NCBI GenBank assembly: GCA_024681515.1
Contig: JAILAR010000066.1
Location: forward strand, 1-64,000
Source: Eubacterium sp.
GTDB taxonomy: Bacteria; Bacillota; Clostridia; Lachnospirales; Lachnospiraceae
Length of the DNA stretch: 64,000 bases
Direction of reading: 5' to 3'
Part shown: in pieces, positions 52,067-60,934 of the stretch
Position numbering within the stretch: the stretch's first letter is position 1
How the letters are laid out: each line of letters begins with the position of its first letter
Translations under genes and position numbers: made by a program
Notes under the pieces: model-generated
Told to the model about the DNA's origin: nothing
Seen by the model: only the letters and a program-made list of their open reading frames with translations
Databases searched by the model: none

Positions 52067-52110
52067 GGGGCAGACTCGCGGCGGCACTTCGGCCACAGAA
52101 GTCTGTCCCC
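52067..52110 (-). other. Hairpin in the leader of the MuiA-like gene
   Basis: GGGGCAGACT/AGTCTG-T-CCCC (52067-52076/52100-52110), one bulged base, GC-rich interior. It is probably an intergenic repeat type of this genome, but only one copy is present in the window. Confidence 0.5.
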
Positions 52111-52188
52111 TCCGGCTATCCATATGGATTTATAATTCTGTCAGTCATTTATCGAGTCAAATTCTGAGTCAATTATGAATTCGATCAT

Positions 52189-52605
52189 TTAATCGATCTT
52201 CTCAACAACCACAAGGATCTCATCCTTTTCTTCCAGCAGTGCCGAGATGATCAGCTTGCCGCCCAGATTCGTCTTCATGGTTCCTGCATCGGTTCCGTCT
52301 ACGGAGATCTTATATTCCTGCTCCGGCTCCAGTTCCAGTGTTACCTGTGCATCCTTGTGGCCTTCCACTGTGAATTCCACACGCTCTGCGGTAGCACGGA
52401 AGCCATGAACTGCCGTCCCCGGTACCGATTCATATACAAATGATCCGTTCTTCTCCAGCTTTGTGATCTCGTCAAATGTCTTGATCTTGTAGCTGTCCCC
52501 CATGTACATAAAGCCGTCCTTTTTCGTCTTCTCTGTCAGTGCATAGTTTCCGAAACTGAGCGTTCCGTCTTCTTCCTCGCGGATCAGTTCGTCAATAACT
52601 GCCAT
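52189..52605 (-). CDS. Small Lachnospiraceae-type protein, sometimes labelled endosialidase-like
   Basis: A 138-aa soluble protein starting MAVIDELIREEEDGTLSFGN and ending KLIISALLEEKDEILVVVE. I recall close relatives in Lachnospiraceae that databases label endosialidase; the sequence shows no sialidase motif (no Asp-box), so that name should not be trusted. The pattern suggests a small beta-rich protein. The start at 52605 has GGAGGATAC; a longer frame reads into the family A element. It lies between clpC and the MuiA-like gene. Confidence 0.8.
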   Translation of the reverse strand: MAVIDELIREEEDGTLSFGNYALTEKTKKDGFMYMGDSYKIKTFDEITKLEKNGSFVYESVPGTAVHGFRATAERVEFTVEGHKDAQVTLELEPEQEYKISVDGTDAGTMKTNLGGKLIISALLEEKDEILVVVEKID

Positions 52606-52620
52606 TTTAGTGTATCCTCC

Positions 52621-52695
52621 ATTCCATACTACTCCATACTTCGCACGCCAGCGTGCTCCGTGAACGATCACATCGCACGTATTATACGCTACGTA
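52621..52695 (-). repeat. Family A element with a compensatory change in the central hairpin
   Basis: Minus sense: ACGTAGCG-like start, ACGTGCGATGTGATCGTTC, ACGGAGCACG-CTGG-CGTGC, GAAGTATGGAGTAGTATGG. The hairpin is GCACG/CGTGC instead of GCGCC/GGCGC in the other copies, with base pairing kept. Confidence 0.8.
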
Positions 52696-52741
52696 ATGAT
52701 ATTATATCTGATTTCAGGCACTTTTTCCACCGTATTTCATA

Positions 52742-55201
52742 TTATTTTTTCGGCGTAAATGTGACCTTTCCCTGCTTCACTCCGACAGAGACCTTACTGT
52801 CTCTCGGGATTCTTCCCTGCAGCACTTCCTCCGCCAGCGGGTCCTCCACCCAGGTCTGGATCGCACGCCGAAGCGGACGTGCCCCGTATTTCTTATCGTA
52901 TCCTTTTTCGAAGATAAACTTCCGAAGGGTTTCCCCATACGTCAGCTTCAGGCCGAGCCCCTCCATGGCACGCTTTGCCAGATCCTTCAGCATGATATTC
53001 GTGATCTCACGGATGTTCTCTTCGCTCAGCATATGGAACACGATGATCTCATCCACGCGGTTCAGGAATTCCGGACGGAACATCTGTTTTACCTCTTCCA
53101 TCACCCGGTCCTTCATCTCATTGTGGTCCCGCTGCGCGGTATCTTCCGCCGTCACAAATCCCAGTGTCTTCGGATCCACGATCCGCTGCGCACCTGCATT
53201 GGAAGTCATGATGATGATCGTATTCTTGAAATTGATCACTCTGCCCTGCGCATCCGTGATCCGTCCGTCATCCAGCACCTGCAGCAGGATGTTAAAGACA
53301 TCCGGATGTGCCTTCTCGATCTCATCAAAAAGCAGAACGCTGTACGGTTTCTTCCTCACCTGTTCCGAGAGCTGACCGCCCTCATCATAGCCGACATAGC
53401 CCGGAGGCGAACCGATCAGCTTGGAGACGCTGTGCTTCTCCATATACTCCGACATGTCTACGCGGATGATACTGTTCTCATCCCCGAAGAGTGCCTGGGC
53501 CAGAGCCTTTGAAAGCTCCGTCTTCCCGACGCCGGTAGGGCCCAGGAAAAAAAATGTACCAATGGGGCGTTTGGGATCTTTTAATCCGACCCTGCCTCTG
53601 CGAATGGAACGTGCCACGGCCGTTACCGCCTCTTCCTGACCGACTACCCGCTGGTGCAGCACCTTTTCCAGAGACAGAAGTCTCTGCTGCTCCGACTGGG
53701 TCAGACGGGATACAGGGATCTTCGTCCAGAGAGAAACCACGTCCGCCACATCGGATTCCGTGATCACGGGCTCTTCCTTCCCACGCGCAGCTTCCAGCTG
53801 TCTGCGTACCAGATCCTGACGGATCTTTTCCGCCTGGATCTCCCTTTGGATCTTCTTTGCCTCTGCAAAATTCTCCGCAACCAGAGCTTCCTCCAGCTGA
53901 CGTCCCAGCTTCCGGAGATTCATATCCTTACTGCCGGCCGACAGAGACAGCGAATCATCGGACAGTCTTTTCTTTGCGGCCGCCTCATCCAGAAGATCGA
54001 TTGCCTTATCCGGAAGATACCGGTCATTGATATACCGAACAGACAGCCGTACGGCTGCTTCCATGGCCTCTTTCGGGATCGATACCCCATGATGCGCTTC
54101 ATATCTCGGAGCGATCCCTTCCAGGATCTCCATGGTTTCTTCTTCCGTCGGTTCTTCGATATATACCGGCTGGAAACGCCTTGCCAGCGCAGCATCCTTT
54201 TCGATATATTTCCGATATTCCACCCGCGTTGTTGCACCGATCACCTGGATCTGCCCACGGGAAAGCGCCGGTTTCAGGATATTGGAAGCATCCATGGCTC
54301 CCTCTGCCCCGCCGGCTCCGATAATGGTATGAAGTTCGTCGATGAACAGGATCACATTTCCGGCGTCGATCACTTCCTGGATCGTCCGTTTAATACGCTC
54401 TTCAAATTCTCCACGGTATTTCGAACCTGCCACCATACTGGTAAGATCCAGCGAAACGATCCGCTTGTCACGCAGGGACTCCGGAACATTTCCCTCATGG
54501 AGCAGCTGCGTGATTCCTTCCACAACGGCGGTCTTTCCGACACCCGCCTCACCCACAAGGCAGGCATTGTTCTTCATCCTGCGGCTGAGTACCTGCAGCA
54601 CCCGCTGCATCTCCCCTGTCCGTCCGATCACCGGATCCAGCTTTCCGCTCTCCGCTTCCGCGGTCATATCCCGGCTGAACTGATCCAGCGTCGGCGTTGC
54701 CGTACGCGACTTCAGTTTTCCTGAAGCAAATGCCTGATAAGCCCTTTCCGCTTCCTTCTCACGCATGCCGTCTGCCACAAGAATGTCCACGTAGATCCTC
54801 TTCCGGTTCACCTTCATCAGATCCAGCATCTGGGAAGCCGTAGTCTCCCGATGGGAAAGAAGGGACAGAAGGATATGTTCCGTCCCGATCTCACGCACTC
54901 CGTAGCGTCTGGCTTCCTCTCCGGCATCCCGCAGGATATCCAGAGTCTTCTCCGTCATTCCGCTTCCGTCCGCATGCCCTTCCATTTCCAGAGCCAGCTG
55001 TCTGGCATCCTCAAGCATAGAGGAAAACCGTTCCGTGGTAACGCCGTTCTTCTTCAGAACCTTCTCAGCCACTCCCTTATGTACGGCCATGAGCCCGAAC
55101 AGCAAATGCTGCGAACCCACAAACCCGCTGTTCATCTGTTTTGCAATTCTGCCAGCCTCCTGCAGAGCCTGCTCGGCGACCGCTGAATATTTTTCTTTCA
55201 T
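52742..55201 (-). CDS. clpC: ATP-dependent Clp protease ATP-binding subunit ClpC
   Basis: AAA+ unfoldase that feeds ClpP. The 819-aa protein has two Clp N repeats (residues about 5-140), AAA domain 1 with GEAGVGKT and [16 protein letters not shown], a short coiled M domain near residues 400-470, AAA domain 2 with [20 protein letters not shown] and [24 protein letters not shown], and a D2-small domain ([21 protein letters not shown]). The ATG at 55201 ([10 protein letters not shown]) has GAGGAACAG. Unlike in bacilli, ctsR, mcsA and mcsB are not adjacent; the gene follows purD by 30 bp. Confidence 0.96.
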   Translation of the reverse strand: MKEKYSAVAEQALQEAGRIAKQMNSGFVGSQHLLFGLMAVHKGVAEKVLKKNGVTTERFSSMLEDARQLALEMEGHADGSGMTEKTLDILRDAGEEARRYGVREIGTEHILLSLLSHRETTASQMLDLMKVNRKRIYVDILVADGMREKEAERAYQAFASGKLKSRTATPTLDQFSRDMTAEAESGKLDPVIGRTGEMQRVLQVLSRRMKNNACLVGEAGVGKTAVVEGITQLLHEGNVPESLRDKRIVSLDLTSMVAGSKYRGEFEERIKRTIQEVIDAGNVILFIDELHTIIGAGGAEGAMDASNILKPALSRGQIQVIGATTRVEYRKYIEKDAALARRFQPVYIEEPTEEETMEILEGIAPRYEAHHGVSIPKEAMEAAVRLSVRYINDRYLPDKAIDLLDEAAAKKRLSDDSLSLSAGSKDMNLRKLGRQLEEALVAENFAEAKKIQREIQAEKIRQDLVRRQLEAARGKEEPVITESDVADVVSLWTKIPVSRLTQSEQQRLLSLEKVLHQRVVGQEEAVTAVARSIRRGRVGLKDPKRPIGTFFFLGPTGVGKTELSKALAQALFGDENSIIRVDMSEYMEKHSVSKLIGSPPGYVGYDEGGQLSEQVRKKPYSVLLFDEIEKAHPDVFNILLQVLDDGRITDAQGRVINFKNTIIIMTSNAGAQRIVDPKTLGFVTAEDTAQRDHNEMKDRVMEEVKQMFRPEFLNRVDEIIVFHMLSEENIREITNIMLKDLAKRAMEGLGLKLTYGETLRKFIFEKGYDKKYGARPLRRAIQTWVEDPLAEEVLQGRIPRDSKVSVGVKQGKVTFTPKK

Positions 55202-55231
55202 TCTGTTCCTCTGTCGTATGTACACGAAATA

Positions 55232-56509
55232 TCAGACACCGGCCTCATCGATGGCCTTACCGATATCGTGACGCATATATTTATTGTCAAACTGTACCCA
55301 TTCCGTTGCAGCATAGGCATTGGCACGTGCCTCCGGAAGTGTATCTCCCAGCGCCGTTACGCCAAGCACGCGGCCACCGTTTGTTACAACCTTTCCGTCT
55401 TTCAGCTTGCTTCCGGAATGGAATGCATAATAACCGTCTCTGGTTTGGAACCGTTCCAGACCTTTGATCTCAAAGCCCTTCTCATAATGTACCGGGTATC
55501 CCTCCGACGCCAGCATGACACAGACTGCCGCATTGTCTTCAAACTGAAGATCGATCTGATCCAGTGTTCCGTTCACACAGGCTTCCATCACCGTCAGCAT
55601 ATCATTCTTCATCCGCGGGATCACAACCTGTGCCTCCGGATCTCCGAACCGTGCATTGAATTCCAGCACCTTCGGACCATCCGCCGTAAGCATCAGTCCG
55701 CAGAACAGCACGCCCTTGAACTCTCTGCCCTCTGCGCGCATGGCATCGATAGTCTTCTGGTACACATGCTTCTTGCAGAACCGATCCACTTCCTCTGTAT
55801 AAAATGGACTGGGTGAAAATGTACCCATGCCACCGGTATTCAGTCCGGTATCTCCGTCTCCGGCACGTTTGTGATCCTGTGCAGAAGTCATGGGAAGGAT
55901 GGTCTTTCCGTCGGAGAAACAGAGCACGGACACTTCGCGTCCGGTCATAAACTCCTCAATGACGATCTTGTCGCCGGCGCTTCCGAACTGTTTATCTACC
56001 ATAAGTGTCTTCACGCCTTCCACAGCTTCCTCTCTGGTCATACAGATCAGAACGCCCTTCCCCAGCGCCAGGCCGTCAGCCTTCAGTACGATGGGGATCT
56101 TTGCGGTCTTCAGATATTCCAGTGCAGCTTCCGGGTCATCAAATACCTCATACGCTGCCGAAGGAATGTCGTATTTCTTCATCAGTTCCTTGGAGAACGC
56201 CTTGGAAGCCTCGATGATGGCTGCATTCTTTCTGGGGCCGAAGGTCGGGAACCCGGCATCCAGAAAAGCATCTGCCACGCCGGCCGCCAGCGGATCATCC
56301 GGTCCTACGACCACGAAGTCCACTTCCTTCTCCTTTGCAAACGCCACGAGTTTTTCCGCATCCATCACGGAAATGTCAACGCACTCCGCAAGTTCGCCGA
56401 TACCTGCATTTCCGGGTGCTGCATAGATCTTGTCTACCCGCGGGCTTTTGGAAATCGCCCATGTGATGGCGTGTTCACGTCCGCCGCCGCCTACGATCAT
56501 AACCTTCAT
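55232..56509 (-). CDS. purD: Phosphoribosylamine-glycine ligase
   Basis: ATP-grasp enzyme that makes GAR from phosphoribosylamine and glycine in purine synthesis. The 425-aa protein has MKVMIVGGGGREHAI, FVVVGPDDPLAAGVAD, FGPRKNAAIIEASKAFSKELM, VLKADGLALGKGV, EEFMTGREVSVLCF and EFNARFGDPEAQVV. It is the third of three purine genes in the order purM-purN-purD. Confidence 0.97.
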   Translation of the reverse strand: MKVMIVGGGGREHAITWAISKSPRVDKIYAAPGNAGIGELAECVDISVMDAEKLVAFAKEKEVDFVVVGPDDPLAAGVADAFLDAGFPTFGPRKNAAIIEASKAFSKELMKKYDIPSAAYEVFDDPEAALEYLKTAKIPIVLKADGLALGKGVLICMTREEAVEGVKTLMVDKQFGSAGDKIVIEEFMTGREVSVLCFSDGKTILPMTSAQDHKRAGDGDTGLNTGGMGTFSPSPFYTEEVDRFCKKHVYQKTIDAMRAEGREFKGVLFCGLMLTADGPKVLEFNARFGDPEAQVVIPRMKNDMLTVMEACVNGTLDQIDLQFEDNAAVCVMLASEGYPVHYEKGFEIKGLERFQTRDGYYAFHSGSKLKDGKVVTNGGRVLGVTALGDTLPEARANAYAATEWVQFDNKYMRHDIGKAIDEAGV

Positions 56510-56552
56510 GTTTTATTCTCCTCTGATATTATTTCGATGATTATTATTTTGA

Positions 56553-57149
56553 TCACTTGATCTTCCCGGTCGCGATATCGTTGATCGCCTGCGGGAGCAG
56601 TTTCCACTCTGCCTCTTCCATGATCCGCCTCTGCAGTGTCTGCGGCGTATCATCCGGGCGGACCTCCACTGCCTTCTGCAGAAGGATCGGCCCGGTATCC
56701 GTACCGCTGTCCACAAAATGGACGGTAGCTCCGGAGACCTTAACGCCTCTGGCAAGAGCTGCTTCGTGCACCTTCAGACCATAGTATCCGGTTCCACAGA
56801 AAGACGGGATCAGGGACGGATGGATGTTGATGATCCTCCGTTCGTACTTTTCGATCATTTCCGGCGGGATCACTACCAGGAAGCCCGCCAGAACGATAAG
56901 GTCCGGCCGGTAAGCATCCACAGCCGTCAGAAACGCCTTGTGAAATGCAGCACGATCCGGGTAGTCCTTCGGACTGACCACTTCTGCCGGGATTTCGGCT
57001 CTCTTTGCACGTTCCAGTGCAAAAACACCCGGATTATTGCTGATGACACCCACCAGCTCCGTATTCTGAACGGTTCCGGCAGCAACCGCATCAATGATCG
57101 CCTGCAGGTTGGTACCTCCGCCGGACACCAGAACTAATACTTTAAGCAT
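56553..57149 (-). CDS. purN: Phosphoribosylglycinamide formyltransferase
   Basis: Transfers a formyl group from 10-formyl-THF to GAR. The 198-aa protein has VLVSGGGTNLQAIIDA, the catalytic Asn-His in IINIHPSLIPSFCG, and the catalytic Asp in HFVDSGTDTGPILLQK. All three residues are present. GAGGATAGATT precedes the ATG at 57149. It follows purM after an 83-bp gap with a family B copy. Confidence 0.97.
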   Translation of the reverse strand: MLKVLVLVSGGGTNLQAIIDAVAAGTVQNTELVGVISNNPGVFALERAKRAEIPAEVVSPKDYPDRAAFHKAFLTAVDAYRPDLIVLAGFLVVIPPEMIEKYERRIINIHPSLIPSFCGTGYYGLKVHEAALARGVKVSGATVHFVDSGTDTGPILLQKAVEVRPDDTPQTLQRRIMEEAEWKLLPQAINDIATGKIK

Positions 57150-57164
57150 AATCTATCCTCTTTT

Positions 57165-57199
57165 CAGAATTCTTCGCCCCTTCGGGCTCAGAATGACAA
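57165..57199. repeat. Family B repeat between purM and purN
   Basis: CAGAATTCTTCGCCCC, TTCGGGCTCAGAATGACA. The same CTCAGAATGACA end occurs at 4914-5010. Confidence 0.65.
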
Positions 57200-57232
57200 T
57201 CCATGATTAATAAACGATTCCTTTACAGCCGA

Positions 57233-58258
57233 TTATACAAGGATCACACCCTGATCGGATGCAACGGTCTCACCGATGATGTAACCCGTATCTCCTGCCT
57301 CTTTCAAAGCTGCAAGGGTTTTGTCCGCATCCTCGGAGCGAACAGCCAGCACCATACCGATACCCATGTTATAGGTATTGTACATCACCTGTTCTTCCAC
57401 CTTGCCCTCGCGTGCCATCATCCGGAAGATCGCGGGAACCTCGTAGCTGTCCTTCCGTACCTGCGCAGCGATTCCCTTCGGAAGCATCCGCGGAATATTC
57501 TCATAGAAACCACCGCCGGTAATGTGGCTGGTTCCCTTAATGGTCACACCGGCTTCCTTCACCTTCTTCAACGCATTAACGTAGATCCGGGTCGGGGTCA
57601 GAAGCGTTCCACCCAAAGTACCTCCCAGCTCCGGAACGTACCGGCTGAGGGACTTCTCTGACATATCAAAGATCTTCCGTACCAGAGAGAAACCATTAGA
57701 GTGAACACCGCTGGAGGCGATACCGATGAGCGTATCTCCGGGTACGATGGACGCGCCCGTGATCATTTCCTTTCTCTCAACCACGCCGACTGCAAAGCCG
57801 GCCAGATCATATTCATTTTCTTCCATCAGACCCGGATGCTCTGCCGTCTCACCACCGATGAGCGCTGCACCTGCCTGACGGCAACCCTCCGCTACACCGC
57901 TGACGATGGTAGCGATCTTCTCCGGGAAATTCTTACCACAAGCGATATAATCCAGGAAGAACAACGGTTCTCCGCCGGAGCATGCGATATCATTTACACA
58001 CATGGCCACTGCATCGATTCCGATGGTGTCATGCTTATCCATAACGAAAGCAAGCTTCACCTTGGTACCGCATCCATCGGTTCCGGACAGCAGAACAGGT
58101 TCCTCCATATTCTTGATCCTGGACAGATCAAAGGCGCCGGCAAATCCGCCGATCCCTCCCAGCACTTCCGCTCGCTGCGTTTTTTTGATGTGCTCCTTCA
58201 TCAGCTCCACTGACTTGTACCCTGCTTCGATATCTACTCCCGAGTTTTTGTAATCCAT
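57233..58258 (-). CDS. purM: Phosphoribosylformylglycinamidine cyclo-ligase
   Basis: Closes the imidazole ring to form AIR in purine synthesis. The 341-aa protein has DYKNSGVDIEAGYKSVELM, LLSGTDGCGTKVKLAF, AMCVNDIACSGGEPLFFLDY, ALIGGETAEHPG, GIASSGVHSNGFSLVRK and THITGGGFYENIPRML-like residues (SHITGGGFYENI). I place the start at the ATG at 58258, with GGAGGAACAG before it; a longer frame reads through a repeat. A sigma-A promoter is seen at 58329-58357. Confidence 0.97.
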   Translation of the reverse strand: MDYKNSGVDIEAGYKSVELMKEHIKKTQRAEVLGGIGGFAGAFDLSRIKNMEEPVLLSGTDGCGTKVKLAFVMDKHDTIGIDAVAMCVNDIACSGGEPLFFLDYIACGKNFPEKIATIVSGVAEGCRQAGAALIGGETAEHPGLMEENEYDLAGFAVGVVERKEMITGASIVPGDTLIGIASSGVHSNGFSLVRKIFDMSEKSLSRYVPELGGTLGGTLLTPTRIYVNALKKVKEAGVTIKGTSHITGGGFYENIPRMLPKGIAAQVRKDSYEVPAIFRMMAREGKVEEQVMYNTYNMGIGMVLAVRSEDADKTLAALKEAGDTGYIIGETVASDQGVILV

Positions 58259-58275
58259 CTGTTCCTCCTTAATTA

Positions 58276-58312
58276 ATAACTTCGCGCCTTTCGGCGCTCC
58301 GTGAATTACTAA
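58276..58312 (-). repeat. Family A element in the purM leader
   Basis: Minus sense GTAATTCACGGAGCGCC-GAAA-GGCGC-GAAGTTATTAATTAAGGAGG. Central GNRA hairpin intact, terminal box altered, 5' box missing. It lies between the purM promoter and start, so it is transcribed. Confidence 0.75.
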
Positions 58313-58328
58313 AGCCATAAGCCATTAC

Positions 58329-58357
58329 ATTATAGTTGAAAAACCGTATTTTGTAAA
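58329..58357 (-). promoter_or_regulatory. Sigma-A promoter of purM-purN-purD
   Basis: Minus strand TTTACA (58357-58352), 17-bp spacer, TATAAT (58334-58329). The leader would be about 65 nt. No purine riboswitch fold or PurR box is recognisable. Confidence 0.8.
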
Positions 58358-58379
58358 CCACGAACCAAAGACTGCTCGC

Positions 58380-58408
58380 TTGAATCTCTCCCCCTTTCAT
58401 GCTATAAT
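58380..58408 (+). promoter_or_regulatory. Sigma-A promoter of the ligand-binding/GGDEF gene
   Basis: TTGAAT (58380-58385), 17-bp spacer, TATAAT (58403-58408). The predicted leader is about 108 nt and contains CACGGCTGCGCCACGGC-like GC-rich sequence; it does not match the c-di-GMP riboswitch pattern I know. Confidence 0.7.
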
Positions 58409-58522
58409 TTTGACATGCTGTTGACCTGACTCGGGCAGGACTATGAGCGTGGGGTTTTGTTACAAAAAATATCATGGAACACGGCTGCGCCACGGCTTAA
58501 AACAAGGAACAGGGGTTACAAT

Positions 58523-60844
58523 ATGAAATCTGATCACCGTCTGAACATCGGTTTTTTCACGTGTCATCTTGATAACGATTACGCCTTTGAGATCACCAAA
58601 GGCGTTGAATTTGCAGCCAGGGAGGCAGATGTAAATCTGATCATCTTCCCGGGCATGTATCTGAACGCGTCCTACAACGATCCTGTGAACGCAAAATACG
58701 ATTATCAGTACAACTCCATTTTCTACTACGCTTCGCAGAAGACACTGGACGCTCTGATCGTGTCCATCGGCTCCATCGGAAGCTTTCTTTCCGTGGATGA
58801 CATCCACTCGTTCCTTCGTCAGTTCAACATCCCCATCCTCACCCTTGAGATTCCCGTTGAAGGCTACTCCTCTCTGTACACGGACGGACGCCCCGGAATG
58901 TTCGAGGAAGTGGAACACATGATCCGCCAGCACGGCAAATCGAAGATCGGTTTTGTCAGCGGACGTAAGGAAAATGACGATGCGCAGGAGCGCCTGGCCG
59001 TCTATCGCCAGGTATTGGAGGAAAATGGGATCGAATACGATCCGCGGCGGGTGGTCTACGGTGACTTCTCTGAATACAGCGAAGATGTGGTGGACACTCT
59101 GCTTGACCACAATCCCGATCTGGAAGCCATCATATTTGCAAATGATTCCATGACCGTCGGAGGATACAGATCTATCCAGCGGCATGGTCTGAAGATCGGC
59201 AAGGACATCCTGGTGGCCGGCTTTGACAATGCGCCCATCGCATCCGCGCACACTCCTTCGCTGACAACCGTTGATAACAAGATCCTTGAATTAGGTTATA
59301 ACTCCGTCTATCAGGTGATGGAGCTGTTGAAAACCGGAGAAAAGAAGGATATCACCCAGTCCTCCAGCATGATCCGCCGCAACTCCTGCGGCTGCGATTC
59401 CTCCGCGGATCCCACGATCCTGTCCCGTGTAAATGCGGCGCTTTCGGATATGAAGCCGGAAAACCTTCTGCATGAATTCAAGCGGCTCTTCCTGTCCCAC
59501 TACGAATCATGTTTTTATTCCGAGCGGCTCTTCGAGCTGCTGGACCCGTTCCTGCTGTCCTTCATCCAGCCCATTTACAGCCGAAAGACGGTCAGCATAG
59601 ACCAGCTGATAGATGACTTCCACGCGATCCTTGCTTCTGATGTGATACAGCTTTACTATTCCTACACCAAACTGGCCAGCACAATGAAGGTATTCTCCAA
59701 CTTTATGGCACATCTGATGATCCCCACTGCCAGGCGCGTGAAGATCAATGCCATGCTGAATGCGGTCCAGTCTGAAATGGCATTCTACATCTCCCGGGAA
59801 CTGAGCGAGGAGAATCATCAGCACAAGAGCAACATCTGGGGATCCGTTTATATCACCCGCGACACCCTGGTTTCCAGCGGAAACGAGAAGCTGGCCTTCT
59901 CCATGATCATGGATAAGCTCTACGACAAATGCGGATTCCAGAGCGCATACATTTATCTGTATGACAAACCGGCGTTCCAGCTTCCCGGCGGAATCTGGCA
60001 GATTCCGGACTTCCTGCTCTTCCAGGCCTGTGAACTGGACGGGAAAGTCACGGTCTTCACAGGAGACGACCGGATCCTTCCCGCATCCATGATCTTCCAG
60101 AACAAATACACTCCGAACAGCCGCAGACACACGCTGGTGGTCACGCCGATCTTCACAAACGAAGTTCAGCACGGTCTCTTCGTCAGTGAGACACCGCTTC
60201 AGAATTTCAGCCAGATCTACGCTACCACACTGCAGCTGGGAACCTCCATGAAATTCATGGATCTCATGCATCAGCAGATCGCCATCCAGAACCGGCTGGA
60301 ATCCAGCATGAACGAGATCCGCGAGAAGAACGACCTTCTGAACCACCTGTCCATCACGGACTCTCTGACAAACCTCTACAACCGCCGTGGATTCTTCGAG
60401 GCAGCGCAGGATCTGATCACCTCCCGCAAATGCCGCGGCTGTCAGGCAGTGATCGGATATGTCGATATGGACAATCTGAAACAGGTAAATGATATCTTCG
60501 GCCATAAGGAAGGGGACTACGCTCTCCGCGCCATCGGCGACACCCTGCGGGAAGTCATGCCTGAAGGCGCCGTGATCGCCCGCATCGGCGGTGATGAGTT
60601 TGCGATCTGCGTTGTAGACATCAGCGAAGCCGATACCAAAAAGTTAAAGGATGCACTGAACAAACAGGAAGCCAAACTGAACAAGTCCTGCGAAAAGCCC
60701 TACTACATCGAGTGCAGCATCGGTCTGATCAACTTCGAATGCAATGCATCGCAGGATGCGGAAGAGCTGATGATCAAGGCAGACGAAAAGCTGTACGTCA
60801 ACAAACGACGCAAGAGAAAGAACGTAGTCAAAGACTCAAAATAA
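58523..60844 (+). CDS. Diguanylate cyclase with LacI-type ligand-binding domain
   Basis: A 773-aa cytosolic protein that probably makes c-di-GMP in response to a small ligand. Residues 5-285 are a periplasmic-binding-protein-like domain of the LacI/GalR kind without the DNA-binding helix (RLNIGFFTCHLDNDYAFEI at the start; FANDSMTVGGYRSI; AGFDNAPIASAHTPSLTTVD), then the RRNSCGC motif at about 285-291. The middle region is helical and includes a GAF-like part at about 440-590. A coiled coil (RLESSMNEIREKNDLLNHL) leads into the GGDEF domain with SITDSLTNLYNRRGF and intact GGDEF at 689-693. No signal peptide or membrane segment is seen. The product-inhibition I-site (RxxD) is absent. ATG at 58523 with GGGG upstream; an earlier frame start lacks one. 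Confidence 0.88.
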   Translation: MKSDHRLNIGFFTCHLDNDYAFEITKGVEFAAREADVNLIIFPGMYLNASYNDPVNAKYDYQYNSIFYYASQKTLDALIVSIGSIGSFLSVDDIHSFLRQFNIPILTLEIPVEGYSSLYTDGRPGMFEEVEHMIRQHGKSKIGFVSGRKENDDAQERLAVYRQVLEENGIEYDPRRVVYGDFSEYSEDVVDTLLDHNPDLEAIIFANDSMTVGGYRSIQRHGLKIGKDILVAGFDNAPIASAHTPSLTTVDNKILELGYNSVYQVMELLKTGEKKDITQSSSMIRRNSCGCDSSADPTILSRVNAALSDMKPENLLHEFKRLFLSHYESCFYSERLFELLDPFLLSFIQPIYSRKTVSIDQLIDDFHAILASDVIQLYYSYTKLASTMKVFSNFMAHLMIPTARRVKINAMLNAVQSEMAFYISRELSEENHQHKSNIWGSVYITRDTLVSSGNEKLAFSMIMDKLYDKCGFQSAYIYLYDKPAFQLPGGIWQIPDFLLFQACELDGKVTVFTGDDRILPASMIFQNKYTPNSRRHTLVVTPIFTNEVQHGLFVSETPLQNFSQIYATTLQLGTSMKFMDLMHQQIAIQNRLESSMNEIREKNDLLNHLSITDSLTNLYNRRGFFEAAQDLITSRKCRGCQAVIGYVDMDNLKQVNDIFGHKEGDYALRAIGDTLREVMPEGAVIARIGGDEFAICVVDISEADTKKLKDALNKQEAKLNKSCEKPYYIECSIGLINFECNASQDAEELMIKADEKLYVNKRRKRKNVVKDSK

Positions 60845-60867
60845 AAATACCAATAATAAGCCATGAA

Positions 60868-60896
60868 AAAACGCGGGCCACAGTGCCCGCGTTTTC
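60868..60896. terminator. Bidirectional terminator
   Basis: Perfect 11-bp stem AAAACGCGGGC/GCCCGCGTTTT with a 6-nt loop; T-rich on the plus strand and six T on the minus strand. It lies between the convergent diguanylate cyclase and metF genes. Confidence 0.9.
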
Positions 60897-60934
60897 TGTA
60901 TCCTGCTTATATATCCACCAGTCCTGCAGTGCGG

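Noticed and set aside
58410-58522. Possible c-di-GMP riboswitch in the leader of the GGDEF gene
   Set aside because: The leader is long enough but I cannot find the conserved GEMM core or tetraloop/receptor parts.
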